A stretch of DNA of 64,000 nucleotides from an uncultured Alphaproteobacteria bacterium (GCA_910585375.1 CAJUCZ010000005.1:29259-93258), one strand, 5' to 3'; positions 35,970 through 45,186 are shown, numbered from the stretch's first letter. The notes: generated from the sequence alone by a model not told the origin. Program-made: numbers and translations.

Positions 35970-36395
35970 ACTTAGCGCTCCCCATCCCTCTCATGAGTGA
36001 GAGGGGGTGACTGTGCTTCACTTTTAACTATTCGCAAAGGGCACCTGAACCGTACCGGACGGGGGAATGGTGCTTTGAAGCATTTGTTATTCTGCGTTAC
36101 CCTGAGGGTGTGACCCGAGAATCCATAAAGAAACAGGCTCTGTTCCGATTGTGAGATGGATCACCGGGTCAAGCTCGGGGATGACCGGTACGACCGGTGG
36201 CGCACGTTTTGTACGGTGCTTCAGAGACCGCGGCCAAACGGCGGCGATCAGTTTATGCGGTGCTCGAAGACCCGCGGTGCTGCAGCGGGAATGTGATGAA
36301 TGGCAGAGAAACAAAAAGGAGATAACGAGGAAGGAGACTCGGAACAGCTGAGAAAGAGGCATTGGCGGAAAGGCAGGATAACGGAGGATTGGACG

Positions 36396-37211
36396 TTATT
36401 TTTGAGGATTGCTCAGGTACTGAATATTAAAAGTGATTGTTTCCGGCTGTTTTTCCGTTGCAGAAGCTCCGGAGATTTCTGAAATTCCGATATTATTATA
36501 GGCGATGACATTAATCACCGGCACATTAAATAATTTTAAGAACCCATGCAGGTCACTTAAAATAATCCGGTTTTTTATTTCTAATGAGGTTTGATGCAGA
36601 AAGTCTTTAAAGTACGGCGACCAAGCCGGCGTACCGAAATCACCATATATGACCAGAGGTTCATCACGAAGCGATACAAACTCGGCCAAATTATCAAACA
36701 CGCCTTTTTGCTCGGAAATTTTTATGCCGGAAAAATCAACTCTGACCAGCGTTAATCTGGAATTTTCCGAACGATATGCCGTATAGCGGGCTGAATAGCG
36801 AGGGCTGAGCTTCACTTTGCCATAGCTTTCAACCGTCATTTCGGGGATTTCCGTTAATACGCCGGCATCTGACTGTTTTTGAGGTTCAGAGTATTTCAAA
36901 AGAAAAGCTTTATCCGCGGCATCAACTTTGGTATTAATGAAAATATTGGAAGCGGAAGATATATAAGCATAACCAAACAACAGCAAAACCAGTGACAGAA
37001 TCGCATACAGGATTTTGCGGCAATAAAGCGCAAAAATAAGGATAAAAAGATTAAAAAGATAAAGCTGAAAGAAATAATTTTTAATAAAAAAAGATAAATT
37101 TCCGATACCGTCAAAAGAGTTTACCACTGCAATAATTCCCAAGATTATCAAGGAAACAGCAATAAACATATTTTCACGGCGCTGCTTTTTCTTTTGACTA
37201 AAATATCCCAT
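36396..37211 (-). CDS. Membrane protein with a reduced endonuclease/exonuclease/phosphatase-like C-terminus
   Basis: The protein has 271 residues. Three hydrophobic segments occupy about residues 14-90. The soluble part contains TLVRVDFSGIKISEQ, VIYGDFGTPAWSPYFKDFL and a late VIAYNNIGISEIS. These resemble, in order, the GDFN.tPWS motif and the end region of YafD-like EEP phosphodiesterases. The usual N-terminal Asn and Glu metal ligands and the final D-H pair are not evident, so it may be a degenerate, non-catalytic member. No good ribosome site marks the start; an internal ATG at residue 15 is possible. Confidence 0.6.
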   Translation of the reverse strand: MGYFSQKKKQRRENMFIAVSLIILGIIAVVNSFDGIGNLSFFIKNYFFQLYLFNLFILIFALYCRKILYAILSLVLLLFGYAYISSASNIFINTKVDAADKAFLLKYSEPQKQSDAGVLTEIPEMTVESYGKVKLSPRYSARYTAYRSENSRLTLVRVDFSGIKISEQKGVFDNLAEFVSLRDEPLVIYGDFGTPAWSPYFKDFLHQTSLEIKNRIILSDLHGFLKLFNVPVINVIAYNNIGISEISGASATEKQPETITFNIQYLSNPQK

Positions 37212-37311
37212 TTTAACTTATTTTGTTGTTTTTTTGTCGTTATTAATATAATGTGTTATGTGTCAGATAGTAATAGCTAAAATTTATTTTGTAAATGGTG
37301 TAAAATAAAAA

Positions 37312-38688
37312 ATGCTAAAACAGATAATAAATACATTTTCTTTAGACAATGTAACGCATTTTATCTCTCTCAAATTAAACAGCTTTGAAGATTTGCTGAA
37401 CCAATATTTTTCCCATAGCGCAAACATAAAATTATTATCTGTCGTCATGATGGCCATTGGCGGAATCTTATTTCTGTTCTGGCTGGCAATTGTTATTGCA
37501 AAATACCTCGGGCTGGCTGCCAACGAGGCTGCCGCCCAGTCTCAGCAAAAGAGAAGACAAGAAAAAAACACGGCGGCAAAGCAGGCAGCCGAAGACGAAA
37601 GTATTGAGAACGAACGCCTGTTTGAAGAAGAGACGGAACGGGAAGAGGACGAACGCAGCCGTAAAGCCGCGGAAGAATTAATCCGTGCCGAACTTGAAAA
37701 AAAGATGGCGGATGAAAAGCAACAGCAGGCTGTGGAAAAGCAGCGCAAAGAAATTAAGGCTGCCGCGGAAAAAAAGAACAATGTTTTGGATCTGGACTGG
37801 AAAAAAGGCAAACTGGCCAATTTGGAAAGTATGGCGGAAAAAGCAGATATAAGCGCAAACCTTAAATATCAACAGAGCAAAAAACAGCTTTCCGAACTTC
37901 TCGGGCTGATTGTCGATATGCTCGGGCGTAATGTTGACGGTCTGAAAATTGCCCAGACAATTATGTACCGCAACATGAACCAAAATTCCGAAGATGACAT
38001 TTTGCAAACGGTTGACGCGGTAAAAGACTTTATTGCCCTTTGTATTAATAAAAAATTTGACAAGCTGATTTCCAAAAACAAACTCCCCAAAATTGAAGAA
38101 GCCCTGTATCATCTGGCCAACGGCGACACGTCTTACGCTCTGGCGCTGATAGAAACACTGATGGACAACAATATTGAAGCGGCAGCCGCTCTGCCGAACG
38201 GTGAAAAAAGAAACGAGATTTTTGCCGTTACTTCGAATTATGCCACGATTTTCGGCACACTTGCTGCGGTTTCCGATGTTCATCTGGCAACCGGCGCATT
38301 TGAGCTGGCTATTGAACTGGCGCCGCAAAACATCAACGCCTGGAGCAGAGCCGGAGACATGTATCAACTGAGCGATGCCGAATCGAAAGCAATCTGGGCT
38401 TATACAAATGTGCTCAACCTGAGCGACAATGACCTTAACGAACGTCAGACCGCCAATGCCAACAAAATGTTATCGCAATACTATTACAAGCAGGGCAACA
38501 GCCTGCAGGCCGCCAAACTTTATAACAGCAGCCGCGGATACTATGATTCCATCGGCATTAACCGTAATCTTGACCGGCAGGAAATTGAGATTGTCCGGTT
38601 GATTGAAGATAAGCAGAAAGAAAAGCTGCAAGATACAATTATTGCCGTTTTGAACAACAAAAAACTGGCACAGTACAGCTTTGCCTGA
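37312..38688 (+). CDS. Membrane-anchored coiled-coil protein with TPR-like repeats
   Basis: The protein has 458 residues. One membrane span lies near 41-66 (LLSVVMMAIGGILFLFWLAIVIAKYL). A long, highly charged Glu/Lys/Arg coiled coil covers about 75-165. The C-terminal part is helical with TPR-like patterns (ALYHLANGDTSYALALIETLM, FELAIELAPQNINAWSRAGDMYQLS, AIWAYTNVLNLS, MLSQYYYKQGNSLQAAKLY). TPR arrays mediate protein-protein contact, so a scaffold role is likely, but the partner is unknown. It is divergent from the 36396 gene and ends three bases from tsaB, which converges. Confidence 0.8.
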   Translation: MLKQIINTFSLDNVTHFISLKLNSFEDLLNQYFSHSANIKLLSVVMMAIGGILFLFWLAIVIAKYLGLAANEAAAQSQQKRRQEKNTAAKQAAEDESIENERLFEEETEREEDERSRKAAEELIRAELEKKMADEKQQQAVEKQRKEIKAAAEKKNNVLDLDWKKGKLANLESMAEKADISANLKYQQSKKQLSELLGLIVDMLGRNVDGLKIAQTIMYRNMNQNSEDDILQTVDAVKDFIALCINKKFDKLISKNKLPKIEEALYHLANGDTSYALALIETLMDNNIEAAAALPNGEKRNEIFAVTSNYATIFGTLAAVSDVHLATGAFELAIELAPQNINAWSRAGDMYQLSDAESKAIWAYTNVLNLSDNDLNERQTANANKMLSQYYYKQGNSLQAAKLYNSSRGYYDSIGINRNLDRQEIEIVRLIEDKQKEKLQDTIIAVLNNKKLAQYSFA

Positions 38689-38691
38689 TTT

Positions 38692-39351
38692 TTATTTTAC
38701 GCAAACATCCGGTGCGCGCAGATAAACCGGTTTTGGAAAATCAATCTTTTTATTATCAAACTGTTGCCGGGCGCAAGCGGCCACATTATATACGTCTATT
38801 CCTCCAGACATTTTAACATAATGCAAACTCAGTCCGCTCGGCTGCATTAAAAACCGTTCCGTACCGTCACCGATGACCGTTGTTTTTCTGCCGCCCTTCA
38901 GCTGAGCCAGAATGTCTTCCCGCGTACCGGCTGCCGGCGGGGTCAGGCGTTTGAGGCCGCCGTCAAAAATCTGATAATAAAAATCTTCACGCTTGGTTTC
39001 AATAACGACAAGATTTTTTTCGGCAATTTCATCACAGGAAAGTTCCGGCAAATAAGCATCAAAAGCCGAAACGCCGGCAACCGGCAATTCAGGACAAGCC
39101 AATCCGAACGCACGAGCGGCGGAAATACTTGCCCTGACGCCGGTAAAAGAACCGGGGCCGGTACAAACCGCCAACAATCCCAAATCGGAAAAAGAAAGTT
39201 TTTGTTCTTCCAAAATATTTTTAATTTGCGGAATCAGTACTTCGGCCTGTCCGAACTCCATTGCCTGCGACCAGCGCGAAAGCGTTTGTCCGTCCCGAAG
39301 CAGGATGACGGAACAAGCTGCCGCAGTTGTATCAAAAGCCAAAGTATACAT
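38692..39351 (-). CDS. tsaB: tRNA threonylcarbamoyladenosine biosynthesis protein TsaB
   Basis: The start is the ATG at 39351 (MYTLAFDTTAAACSV), 219 residues; upstream AAGGAAG supports it. Family motifs are the N-terminal LAFDTTAAACSV, the AEVLIPQIKNIL region and the block CTGPGSFTGVRASISAARAFGLA. TsaB is the regulatory partner of TsaD in making the t6A modification at position 37 of ANN-decoding tRNAs. It stands alone here, whereas many alphaproteobacteria place rimI next to it. Confidence 0.94.
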   Translation of the reverse strand: MYTLAFDTTAAACSVILLRDGQTLSRWSQAMEFGQAEVLIPQIKNILEEQKLSFSDLGLLAVCTGPGSFTGVRASISAARAFGLACPELPVAGVSAFDAYLPELSCDEIAEKNLVVIETKREDFYYQIFDGGLKRLTPPAAGTREDILAQLKGGRKTTVIGDGTERFLMQPSGLSLHYVKMSGGIDVYNVAACARQQFDNKKIDFPKPVYLRAPDVCVK

Positions 39352-39438
39352 TTTTTCCACTTCCTTAAAAATTACATTTCTCAAATGTTATTTTATATTA
39401 TAGAATCGTAAAAGAAACAATGACTTTTGTGTGAAAAA

Positions 39439-41118
39439 ATGAATAAAAATCTTTTAATTGACATGTTTTATGCGGCGCCGGAATTCTGGTATGTTCTGGG
39501 CGGGATTTTTCTGGCCATGTTTGTATCTCTTTGCGTTTTGGGTATTCGGGTACTGAAAGCACGGCAGCGCAACTATTTTTTAAATCGTGACCGCGAACGT
39601 TATGCAGAAACGCTTTATGCCTCAAAAGACGGTTATTTTGCCTTTGTTTATCCGGACGAAAAGATCAATGACCCGCGCAAGAACATTGTGGAACATTGCT
39701 CCCGCCGTCTGGCCGTGATTATGAATATGCCGCAGGGTACAAACGCCTCGTTTGAAGACATCTTAAAAAATTTTTATAAAGACGATGCCAAAAAGATTGT
39801 GAAATATGTTGAAATGCTCAAAGAAGACGGCGTTTCTTTTGAAGATGACTTTGAGCTCAAAAATTCTCCCAAGCGTCTGCGCCTTTCCGGTTCCAAAATC
39901 AACGGGCTGGACGGCAACACCTATTGCGACATGATCTGGTTTCGCGACATCAGTTTTGAAATTAACCGGATTGCCAAACTGGAGCAGGACAAAAACACCA
40001 TTTTGCGCAAGCTCGGAAAATATGAAGACCTTATTAATAACATCCCGTATCCGGTCTGGCTCAGAAATGAATCTCTGGGGCTTGAAATCATTAATAAGAA
40101 ATACATGAATTTTGTTGACGTCAACAATCAGGCCGAGGTTTTGGGCGAGGGAATAGAAATCAACAATGTGACGGGCGAAAGCATTTCCAAAGCTCTGGCT
40201 CAGGATGCCCGCAGCACAAATTCCCCGCAGAGTCATTTGGTAACTGTGATAAAAGACGGCGAGCGGCTCTGTATGGAGGCTTATGAAACGCCTTTTCATT
40301 TTGAACAGGACCTTAACCAGATTTGCACGGCCGGCGCCCTGATTGACCGGACCGAACTTGATACGCTGAAAAGGGATTTGAAAACGCACCAGAGCACACA
40401 GTTGGAAATTCTCGGCGCTCTGGACAAGGCTTTTGCAGTTTTTGACAACAAATTTGTTTTGTCGTCTTATAACAGCGCGTTCGGCGAACTCTGGAAGCTG
40501 ACGCCGGAATGGCTTGAACAACAGCCGACTTATACCATGTTTCTGGATATGCTGCATGACAAAAAACTTTTGCCGGAAGTTACTGACCTCAGCGCCTTTA
40601 AGGACTCGGAACAAAAGGCCTTTTCTTCAATCATTGAACCGCTGAACGATTATCTGTTTTTGCCGGACGGCAGGACATTGCGGCGCGTGCGCTCTCCGAA
40701 CCCGCTCGGAGGACTGGTTTTTGCTTATGAAGACGTCTCCGACAATCTGGCAACGACACGTGCCTACAACCTTTTGAAGCTGGTACAGAAAGAAAGTCTG
40801 AACAATTTATTTGACGCCGTTGTTATTTTTGCATCCGACGGCCGTTTAAATTTTTATAATGAAGCTTATATAAAATTATGGCAAGTCGAGGAATCTTTCC
40901 TGAAACACAAACCGGGGATTCCGGAGCTTATCGAGTCGCAACGCTCTTTCTTTAGTCAGGCAGAGGACTGGAAGCGGCTTAAAGAAGATATTTTAGAACA
41001 TATCATTGATGTAACAACGCCCAAAATAGAACTTATCCGCGATGACGGCGAACATATTGCCGTATTATCCAAAACTCTTCCGGATGATTCTATTATGATT
41101 ACATACCAAAAGTTATAA
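39439..41118 (+). CDS. Membrane-anchored multi-PAS protein lacking a kinase domain
   Basis: From the ATG at 39439 (a TTG four codons upstream is possible) the protein has 559 residues. One membrane span lies near 16-40. Three PAS-like modules follow: about 50-185, about 200-330 (NIPYPVWLRNESLGLEIINKKYMNFVDV, then VTVIKDGERLCMEAYETP), and about 345-555, which contains two half-repeats (LDKAFAVFDNKFVLSSYNSAF and LFDAVVIFASDGRLNFYNEAY). Comparable alphaproteobacterial proteins continue into HisKA and HATPase domains. This one stops after the last PAS module, and no kinase fragment follows. Confidence 0.8.
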   Translation: MNKNLLIDMFYAAPEFWYVLGGIFLAMFVSLCVLGIRVLKARQRNYFLNRDRERYAETLYASKDGYFAFVYPDEKINDPRKNIVEHCSRRLAVIMNMPQGTNASFEDILKNFYKDDAKKIVKYVEMLKEDGVSFEDDFELKNSPKRLRLSGSKINGLDGNTYCDMIWFRDISFEINRIAKLEQDKNTILRKLGKYEDLINNIPYPVWLRNESLGLEIINKKYMNFVDVNNQAEVLGEGIEINNVTGESISKALAQDARSTNSPQSHLVTVIKDGERLCMEAYETPFHFEQDLNQICTAGALIDRTELDTLKRDLKTHQSTQLEILGALDKAFAVFDNKFVLSSYNSAFGELWKLTPEWLEQQPTYTMFLDMLHDKKLLPEVTDLSAFKDSEQKAFSSIIEPLNDYLFLPDGRTLRRVRSPNPLGGLVFAYEDVSDNLATTRAYNLLKLVQKESLNNLFDAVVIFASDGRLNFYNEAYIKLWQVEESFLKHKPGIPELIESQRSFFSQAEDWKRLKEDILEHIIDVTTPKIELIRDDGEHIAVLSKTLPDDSIMITYQKL

Positions 41119-41240
41119 TTTTTTGGAATATTTGTCGCAAAAGCACGGAATAAGTTGACAGAAAATATTTTTTATGTCAATTTACATAACTGTAGCGGGG
41201 AGCAATTTGTGAAAGCTACAAAAATTAAGGGGAAAACAGA

Positions 41241-42086
41241 ATGAATGACAAATCATCCAATTCCAACTTAGAATGGAAAAAAACAGGATTTGACTTCAAC
41301 GAAAAACTTACTCTTAAAACCAACGTTGCCAAAGCTGTTGCAGAAAACCGAAAAGACAAAAATTCCGGTTTGCGGCGTTTTACTCCCGGAAATATTTCTC
41401 TTCCGAACGGGATCAGCAAAATCAGAAAAAGAATCAAAAGCGTTTATGACGAAGACGATGAAGACGAGGACAGTTATTACAGTTCCGTCAATATTCAGAT
41501 GTTTCATTCTTTTGAAAACAACAAAGAAAATTCTTCTTTGATGGGCGCTCTTGCCGATGAAGAAAAGCAGATTATCCGCCGGCAGGAAACGCAAAACATG
41601 ATGAGTCTGAATCAGGAAACAGGAAAAATTAACGCCTTGTTGCAAGCGAATCAACTGATGAAGGAAAGCGGCATGAAGGGCCTTGATAAAAAGGTTATGG
41701 CCCAAAACTTTCAAGAGCTGACCGTCAATACGGATTTTACCAGCAAAGCGATTAACGAAGATTTGAGAAAAAAGCTCAAACTCAAAGGCAGGATGATTAA
41801 AGACGAGAAAGCTCTAAAACTGCTGAACGGCGCAAAACAGGTGAAGATGTTTGCCGGAGAGAAGTCTCTGGAGGGTATGAAAGTCGATGATGTTGCCAAT
41901 ATCGGCGAAAAAAAGCGTTCCGCTCAGGAAACTGCAAAACTTATTTTGAAAAAAACCGGTCGCGTTGACATTAAGGGAAAGACAATAAAGAATCCGCAAA
42001 AAACAATAGGCAAAGACAAAAAGAAAGAAGCCGAAATTACCAGACAGATGAAGCAAAACGTCCGCTGGTCCGACATTCAAAAGTAG
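41241..42086 (+). CDS. Hypothetical basic protein
   Basis: The protein has 281 residues; AAGGGG about ten bases before the ATG supports the start. It is very rich in Lys and Asn, with an acidic patch (DEDDEDEDSYY near residues 71-80), no signal peptide and no membrane span. The segments GLRRFTPGNISLPNGISKIRK and QIIRRQETQNMM are the most patterned. I do not recognise it. It is probably cytoplasmic and may bind nucleic acid given its charge, but that is a guess. Confidence 0.72.
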   Translation: MNDKSSNSNLEWKKTGFDFNEKLTLKTNVAKAVAENRKDKNSGLRRFTPGNISLPNGISKIRKRIKSVYDEDDEDEDSYYSSVNIQMFHSFENNKENSSLMGALADEEKQIIRRQETQNMMSLNQETGKINALLQANQLMKESGMKGLDKKVMAQNFQELTVNTDFTSKAINEDLRKKLKLKGRMIKDEKALKLLNGAKQVKMFAGEKSLEGMKVDDVANIGEKKRSAQETAKLILKKTGRVDIKGKTIKNPQKTIGKDKKKEAEITRQMKQNVRWSDIQK

Positions 42087-42178
42087 TTTGGTCCAAAACG
42101 GAAAATTTTTCCGCTCGGGAAGAACTTACGCAAAATACTCCGTATTTTTCACACGGAAAAGATTTTTACCCCCAAAAT

Positions 42179-42742
42179 CTATGACAATCTTTTCATAAAA
42201 TGCTTGTAAGCCGCTGAAAGCTGTTTGAACTTTTCTTCAGCGTCCTTATCCTCCCGATTGATATCCGGATGATATTTTTTCACAAGCTTTTTATATTGCT
42301 TTTTCAAAGCTGCCAAACTAAGTTCCGGCGCCTTTAATTCCAATATTTTCAGATAGTTGCGTTCTTCTTCGCTCAGATAGATTTCTTCTTCGTTATAACC
42401 GGAAAAAGATTTTTCGCCAAACATTCCGTCCGGAAATTCCGCAAAATCGTAGCCAAAGTTATATTTGACGCGGGAGCCGAAATTTTTGAAGCTGAAACGG
42501 CGTTTGCGTTCGGCTTCTTCTTTTTGGGAGTCGGAATCGGCCTCCCCGTCATAATAGTTCCATTTGGCGTTGTATTCCTGCACATGTTCCAGACAAAACC
42601 AGTAATACTCTTTAAGGCTGCGATCTTTGGGCGCGCGGTATTCACCGCATTTATCACAGCCGGGATGATCGCAGCGTCGGGTTGTGCCTTCTTCATTTTG
42701 CGGCGCAAAGTATTTTCTGGTTCTTTTGGTCTTTTTTATCAT
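42179..42742 (-). CDS. J-domain protein with C-terminal J domain
   Basis: The protein has 187 residues. The last 60 form a J domain with the HPD motif (VKKYHPDINRED) and a KQLSAAYKHF end. The N-terminal part has Cys residues in CDHPGCDKCGEY and FCLEHVQEYNAKWNYY, a possible metal site. This N-terminal Cys block plus a C-terminal J domain is the layout of a small J-protein conserved in alphaproteobacteria. It would stimulate an Hsp70 (DnaK) ATPase; its client is unknown. Confidence 0.85.
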   Translation of the reverse strand: MIKKTKRTRKYFAPQNEEGTTRRCDHPGCDKCGEYRAPKDRSLKEYYWFCLEHVQEYNAKWNYYDGEADSDSQKEEAERKRRFSFKNFGSRVKYNFGYDFAEFPDGMFGEKSFSGYNEEEIYLSEEERNYLKILELKAPELSLAALKKQYKKLVKKYHPDINREDKDAEEKFKQLSAAYKHFMKRLS

Positions 42743-42816
42743 GGTATTAAAAAACTATCAGATTGCATAAACGATGTTTATATACCATCAGCGCCAAGAT
42801 AACAATGAAAATTTTG

Positions 42817-43929
42817 CTAAAAATAATTCAGCAGGACATAGAACAAAACAACCATCGGCCCCCAATAGATAACGGAGGATTTGCGGAACTGCGCACCTTT
42901 TTTCAGATCTTTCGTTTCCAGCAGATAAGCCAGTTCTTCCGGCGAAGGAAGGTCTACCGGCCGATACTGCCCCAAGTCCAAGCCGCCGGATTTGAGTTGT
43001 GCCAGCAGATTGTCATTATCAGAATGAACGAGGGACGAAAAATCAGTTAAATTCAGGTAATCGCTCCAAGCGGCAAAGACATTGATGTCGGGACAGAAAT
43101 CCTGAAGAACCATGACGGCTCTCTGCAGTTTGTATTCTTCCGGACGGACCGGTTTCTGCTGCCGGCTGACAAAGTTCAGCAAATAGTTTTTGAGTTCCGG
43201 CGTTACGGGATAAACAGCGTCAAAATCCAAAAACGAAACGCGGGAATTGTCACCGGTGCACAGACTGCGCCAATAAGACACAAACAATGATTTTTCAAAA
43301 AACAGATATGCGAACAACCGCGACAGATTTTCCTGTTCCGCCGCGGAGAGAATCCGTTTTGAACGTGCCGGAACGTCAAAACAAAGATAAAGTTTGTCTT
43401 TTGTGGTTTTCAGCCAGTCCACCTCATAAGGGCAAAAACCAGAGAATCCGGCCGAAGCTTCGCAAAGGAGTTCCATTTCCGAGGCGCGAAAACGCATATC
43501 ATAGATCGTATCCAGACGCCGTTCAAAAACTTTATACTGCGCCCGCAATTCGGGATAGTCGCGGCGGATGATCTCCCGAAACAGCGAGAGATAAAACTTT
43601 TTATCATCGGTATTGGCGGCCAGACGATACAGCAAATCTCCGGCAAAGCGTTTGTCCGATACCGGAAAAACATAAACCGGCGCGGCAAATATATCCTGCC
43701 GTGAAGCTGCTTCTTCATAAAGAGCAAAGAGCAACGGATTTTGACTGGAAATCAAAAAGTTATGCAAATGTTGAATATTGTCTCCGTTCAAACGGCGGCG
43801 AAAAAGGCGGGCAAGCGGCAGAGCATATTTAAAGGTTTGCAGCCCCGCAATCACAAACAGACAGTCAAACCGAGCCAAACGGATTGCTAACCGTTGCTTT
43901 TTTATGAATTGTAAAAATTTATTTATCAT
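42817..43929 (-). CDS. Degenerate UbiB-like (ABC1 family) protein
   Basis: The protein has 370 residues against roughly 500 for UbiB. The N-terminus (RLAIRLARFDCLFVI, then LPLARLFRRRL) follows the alphaproteobacterial UbiB start. The middle has YEVDWLKTTKDKLYLCFDVPA and, near residue 235, VSFLDFDAVYPVTPELKNYLLNF, which matches the UbiB LDFG segment with Gly changed to Asp. A C-terminal hydrophobic anchor is present. The K..GQ motif and HADPHPGN-type loop are missing, so kinase-like ATPase activity is unlikely. It is next to and divergent from mutM, where alphaproteobacteria often have ubiE-ubiB. The assignment is inferred from these partial matches. Confidence 0.6.
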   Translation of the reverse strand: MINKFLQFIKKQRLAIRLARFDCLFVIAGLQTFKYALPLARLFRRRLNGDNIQHLHNFLISSQNPLLFALYEEAASRQDIFAAPVYVFPVSDKRFAGDLLYRLAANTDDKKFYLSLFREIIRRDYPELRAQYKVFERRLDTIYDMRFRASEMELLCEASAGFSGFCPYEVDWLKTTKDKLYLCFDVPARSKRILSAAEQENLSRLFAYLFFEKSLFVSYWRSLCTGDNSRVSFLDFDAVYPVTPELKNYLLNFVSRQQKPVRPEEYKLQRAVMVLQDFCPDINVFAAWSDYLNLTDFSSLVHSDNDNLLAQLKSGGLDLGQYRPVDLPSPEELAYLLETKDLKKGAQFRKSSVIYWGPMVVLFYVLLNYF

Positions 43930-43968
43930 TTTATAATACTCGCAAATTTGGATTAATAAGAGGTTAAA

Positions 43969-44808
43969 ATGCCAGAATTACCAGAAGTCGAAACGATTAT
44001 GCAGGCTCTTGCCAAAGGTATCGGCAAGACTAATATAATCAGTGTTGACGTACGCAACAACCGGCTTCGGCAAAAAATTCCCGACGAGCTGGCTCCAAAA
44101 ATCTGCGGCGCGGCAATCATTGATTATCAGAGGATTGCAAAATATATTGTGATTCATCTCAGCAACGGCCTCAGCCTGATCTGGCATATGGGAATGAGCG
44201 GGAAAGTCAAAATTTCCGACGAACGGCCGGCGCAATTTGACAAACATGACCATGTCATTATTGAAACGGCAAACGGCTGGATTGTTTATAATGACACGCG
44301 ACGTTTCGGGGTTTTGACTTATTGCAAAACGGCAAAGCTCCGGCAGAATCCGCTTTTTAAGCATATAGGGATTGACCCTTTTGCCGAAGAGCTGGACGGA
44401 GAATATCTTTTTGCACGGCTGCAAAAGAAAAAAAGCCCGATTAAGACTGCTCTGCTTGATCAGGGCATTATTTGCGGAATCGGCAATATTTATGCCTCGG
44501 AGATTTTGTTTATGTCCGAAATTTCGCCATTGCGGCCGGCTGACAAAATCAGCCGCAAAGAAGCCGGCGTTTTAGTAGGAAATACGCGGAAGGTTTTGAA
44601 AAAAGCCATTGCCGCCGGCGGTTCAACCATTCATGATTATAAACGGCCGGACGGCAGTCTGGGATATTTTCAGAACATGCATTGCGTATACGGAAAAACC
44701 GGACAGCCTTGTCCGGGGTGCACCTGCAATCAGGTCAAGACCGGCGGGATAAAAAAAATCATTCAAACGGGAAGATCAACATTTTATTGTGAAAGCAAAC
44801 AAAAATGA
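43969..44808 (+). CDS. mutM: Formamidopyrimidine-DNA glycosylase (MutM/Fpg)
   Basis: The protein has 279 residues. The N-terminal PELPEVE supplies the catalytic Pro2 and Glu3; WHMGMSGKV, the conserved Lys region and GIGNIYASEILF follow. It removes 8-oxoguanine and other oxidised purines and nicks the DNA. The C-terminal zinc finger is altered: after CPGCTCNQV the usual FYCP.CQ end reads FYCESKQ, so the last Cys is replaced. Three Cys remain nearby in CPGCTC, so a shifted metal site is possible. Its stop overlaps the next start by four bases. Confidence 0.95.
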   Translation: MPELPEVETIMQALAKGIGKTNIISVDVRNNRLRQKIPDELAPKICGAAIIDYQRIAKYIVIHLSNGLSLIWHMGMSGKVKISDERPAQFDKHDHVIIETANGWIVYNDTRRFGVLTYCKTAKLRQNPLFKHIGIDPFAEELDGEYLFARLQKKKSPIKTALLDQGIICGIGNIYASEILFMSEISPLRPADKISRKEAGVLVGNTRKVLKKAIAAGGSTIHDYKRPDGSLGYFQNMHCVYGKTGQPCPGCTCNQVKTGGIKKIIQTGRSTFYCESKQK

Positions 44809-45179
44809 CGATACGAAACAAGCTGAAATATTTTCTTGGCCTTTGCCTTTTATGTTACGGAATGCCGGCAGCAGCGGCAACTTTTATCGACGGGCTGGAA
44901 GACGTGCCGGTCATGGAAGGCCTGACGCAGGAAAAAAACGATGCCATTGCTTTCGGCAATGAAGAAAGCCGTCTGGTAGAAGCGGTTTTGACATCCGGCA
45001 AAACATCTTTCGGCAAAGTAAAAACTTTTTATCGCAGCACCCTGCCCCAGCTCGGCTGGAAATGCACCGGAGAATCGGCCGCAAAAATCAGTTTTTACCG
45101 AGAAGGGGAAGTTTTGGAGATTATCCGAGAATCCGCACGGCCGCTGCGTATCTTTATTACCGTCAAAAGCAAAAGTTAG
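44805..45179 (+). CDS. Small exported protein of unknown function
   Basis: The protein has 124 residues. A signal peptide (YFLGLCLLCYGMPAAAA) is followed by TFIDGLEDVPVMEGL, a mature N-terminus I associate with an uncharacterised alphaproteobacterial family. A region AVLTSGKTSFGKVKTFYRSTLPQLGWKC looks like a small alpha/beta fold. It overlaps mutM by ATGA, so the two are translationally coupled. It is probably periplasmic. The function is unknown. Confidence 0.8.
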   Translation: MTIRNKLKYFLGLCLLCYGMPAAAATFIDGLEDVPVMEGLTQEKNDAIAFGNEESRLVEAVLTSGKTSFGKVKTFYRSTLPQLGWKCTGESAAKISFYREGEVLEIIRESARPLRIFITVKSKS

Positions 45180-45186
45180 GTGAAAA

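Larger units (their letters stand above)
35396..36395. repeat. Noncoding kilobase packed with dispersed and inverted repeats
   Basis: No gene is supported here. It contains a pyrimidine-rich segment (35430-35640), a nested inverted repeat (35745-35843), a perfect hairpin (35942-35969), a CCCTCTC/GAGAGGG hairpin near 35992-36011, an inverted repeat with GATCACCGGGTCAAGCTCGG (36095-36188) and a copy of the 25288-25368 repeat (36221-36299). Long open frames in the pyrimidine-rich part encode only Phe/Ser/Leu-rich nonsense. Confidence 0.75.
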
